Below, piece after piece: positions 62,043 through 64,000 of a stretch of DNA of 64,000 bases. The stretch covers positions 13,287,209-13,351,208 of the forward strand of contig CP114482.1 in assembly GCA_027186245.1 (NCBI GenBank). The letters are read 5' to 3'. The notes beneath the pieces are model-generated. The model was given only the letters and a program-made list of their open reading frames with translations, was not told the origin of the DNA and did no database searches. The DNA is from Coriaria nepalensis. Taxonomy: Eukaryota > Streptophyta > Magnoliopsida > Cucurbitales > Coriariaceae. How positions within the stretch are numbered: the stretch's first letter is position 1; each line of letters starts with the position of its first letter. Both the position numbers and the translations under genes were made by a program.

Positions 62043-64000
62043 ATCTCTTTTAGTCAGTAAATCATTCTAAATCAATTCGAACGAAATTCAGCCTTTAAAC
62101 ATGACTTTCGTGCGTAACCCGCAGTTGATCTATTGAAGGCAACAATGCATTTGTTTAGCCTTAAAGTCATGTCACTGAGTCTCTTCTAGTCATTAAATCA
62201 TTCTAAATTAATTCGAACGAATTCTATTTTTGCCCTTCAAACATTATTTTCTTACATAACTTGTTATTAACCTATTGAAGACAACAATGCATTATTTCAG
62301 CGTTAAAAAGCATATCACTCTGTCTTTTCAATCATTAAATTGTTTGAAGGCACATCGAACCAATTCTCTTTCTGCATTTAGAACGGGACTTTCATGCATA
62401 ACTTGCAATTGATCTATTGATGGCACCTATTCATTTTTTACCTTTAAAGTCATATTTTTGGGTCTCTTTTAGTCAGTAAATTATTCTAAATCACTTCGAA
62501 CGAAATTGAGCCTTTAAACATGACTTTCGTGCGTAACCCGCAGTTGATCTATTGAAGCCAACAATGCATTTCTTTAGCCTTAAAGTCTTGTCACAGAGTC
62601 TCTTCTAGTCATTAAATCATTCTGAATTAATTCGAACGAATTCCATTTTCGCCCTTCAAACCTTATTTTCTTACATAACTTGTAATTAATCTATTGAAGA
62701 CAACAATGCATTATTTTAGCATTAAAAAGCATGTGACTCAGTCTTTTCAACCATTAAATTGTTTGAAGGCACTTTGAACCAATCCTCTTTTTGCATTTAG
62801 AACGCGACTTTCATGCATAACTTGTAATTGATCTATTGATGGCAACTATGCATTTTTTTAGCCTTAAAGTCATATTTTTGCGTCTCTTTTAGTCAGTAAA
62901 CCATTCTAAATCACTTCGAACGAAATTCGGCCTTTAAACATGACTTTCGTGCGTAACTTGCAGTTGATCTATTGAAGGCAACAATGCGTTTGTTTAGCCT
63001 TAAAGTCATGTCATTGAGTCTCTTCTAGTCATTAAATCATTCTAAATTAATTCGAACGAATTCTATTTTTGCCCTTCAAACATTATTTTCTTACATAACT
63101 TGTTATTAATCTATTCAAGACAACAATGCATTATTTTAGCATTAAAAAGCATATCACTCAGTCTTTTCAACCATTAAATTGTTTGAAGGCACTTTGAACC
63201 AATCCTCTTTTTGCATTTAGAACGCGACTTTCATGCATAACTTGTAATTGATCTATTGATGGCAACTATGCATTTTTTTAGCCTTAAAGTCATATTTTTG
63301 CATCTCTTTTTGTCAGTAAATCATTTTAAATCACTTCGAACGAAATTCGGCATTTAAACATGACTTTCGTGCGTAACTTGCAGTTGATCTATTGAAGGCA
63401 ACAATGCATTTGTTTAGTCTTAAAGTCATGTCACTGCGTCTCTTCTAGTCATTAAATCATTCTAAATTAATTCGAACGAATTCTATTTTTGCCCTTCAAA
63501 CATTATTTTCTTACATAACTTGTAATTAATCTATTGAAGACAACAATGCATTATTTTAGCATTAAAAAGCATATCACTCAGTCTTTTCAATCATTAAATT
63601 GTTTGAAGGCACATCGAACCAATTCTCTTTCTGCATTTAGAACGGGACTTTCATGCATAACTTGCAATTGATCTATTGATGGCACCTATTCATTTTTTAC
63701 CTTTAAAGTCATATTTTTGGGTCTCTTTTAGTCAGTAAATTATTCTAAATCACTTCGAACAAAATTGAGCCTTTAAACATGACTTTCGTGCGTAACCCGC
63801 AGTTGATCTATTGAAGGCAACAATGCATTTCTTTAGCCTTAAAGTCTTGTCACAGAGTCTCTTCTAGTCGTTAAATCATTCTGAATTAATTCGAACGAAT
63901 TCTATTTTCGCCCTTCGAACATTATTTTCTTACATAACTTGTAATTAATCTATTGAAGACAACAATGCATTATTTTAGCATTAAAAAGCATACGATTCAG
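62043..64000. repeat. Terminal block, units 149-153, with 1- and 3-unit duplications
   Basis: Unit starts: 62043, 62462, 62882, 63302, 63721. The last unit is cut by the window edge; its A and B monomers are complete and base 64000 is the first base of its C monomer. About 62320-62600 recurs at about 63580-63860, an offset of 1259 bp (three units), sharing CTCTTTCTGC, GAACGGGAC, CCTATTCATTTTTTACC, TTTTGGGTCTC and AAATTGAGCC. Units 150 and 151 have matching C monomers 420 bp apart (GGCACTTTGAACC with AATCCTC), a single-unit duplication. The final B monomer ends GCATACGATTCAG like unit 148, so the lineage is again mosaic. Confidence 0.88.

Larger units (their letters stand above)
1..64000. repeat. 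Satellite array of 419-bp triplet units, 152 complete copies
   Basis: The window is filled end to end by one tandem repeat in a single orientation. Taking the GTCTC that opens monomer A as the unit start (ATCTC, or GTCTT/GTCTG in a few units), starts fall at 5, 424, 843, 1261 and so on to 63721, giving 152 complete units and one partial. Spacing is always 417-421 bp (mean 419.2). No inverted unit, no missing or extra monomer and no foreign insertion was found. Hand-counted GC of a consensus unit is about 31.5% (A 37%, B 26%, C 32%). Both window edges lie inside the array. The scale and higher-order organisation are typical of centromeric or other constitutive heterochromatin; that role is inferred. 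I do not recognise the monomer as a published family. Confidence 0.99.

Noticed and set aside
1..64000. CRISPR-like regular spacing
   Set aside because: The intervals between recurring motifs are themselves repeats, not unique spacers, and the unit is 419 bp. This is satellite DNA.
1..64000. Known satellite identity (for example alpha satellite, or the Arabidopsis 178-bp or rice 155-bp centromere repeats)
   Set aside because: Monomer lengths of 136, 143 and 140 bp and the sequence itself do not match what I know of those families. No species call is supported.
1..64000. Embedded transposon, telomere repeat, rDNA or unique gene island
   Set aside because: Unit starts were followed across the whole window and no interval departs from 417-421 bp, leaving no room for an insertion of more than two bases.

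Overview
The whole 64-kb window is one uninterrupted satellite DNA array. There is no gene, RNA gene, transposon, CRISPR array or unique sequence. A repeat unit of about 419 bp runs head to tail in one orientation from the first base to the last: 152 complete units (5-63720) plus a partial one, with unit lengths of only 417-421 bp. Each unit is a fixed triplet of related but distinct monomers, A (136 bp), B (about 143 bp) and C (about 140 bp), always in the order A-B-C. A hand count on a consensus unit gives about 31.5% GC. All six frames are full of stop codons; the longest open frame (27023-27205) exists only through a point change. The array enters and leaves the window mid-repeat, so its true ends are not seen.

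This organisation (AT-rich, megasatellite scale, higher-order repeats, homogenised blocks) is typical of eukaryotic centromeric, pericentromeric or subtelomeric heterochromatin. I do not recognise the monomer as a named satellite and cannot assign a species; plant and animal hosts are both possible. Centromere function is an inference, because nothing in sequence alone proves it.

Layout by shared diagnostic variants. 5-8799 (units 1-21): a mixed block with 5-unit and 3-unit duplications. 8800-about 32900 (units 22-79): dominated by four recurring unit subtypes, here called R1-R4, shuffled by many unequal exchanges, including 6-, 7-, 8- and 20-unit duplications. About 32900-41070 (units 79-98): a 9-unit superrepeat (3775-3776 bp) present twice, with a third partial copy. 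41099-about 43950 (units 99-105): diverged units. About 43950-57740: a 14-unit superrepeat of exactly 5864 bp, two full copies differing at only seven positions found by eye, and a partial third. About 57740-64000: more diverged relatives of that superrepeat, ending in recent 1- and 3-unit duplications.

The array therefore has four nested levels: half-monomer (TTCGAA and ATGCAT palindromes alternating about every 70 bp), monomer (about 140 bp), triplet unit (about 419 bp), and superrepeats of 9 or 14 units. Every larger duplication has an offset that is a whole number of triplet units, so exchange has kept the three-monomer register throughout. The things to study here are this register, the conserved palindromes, the crossover scars and the layered expansions.
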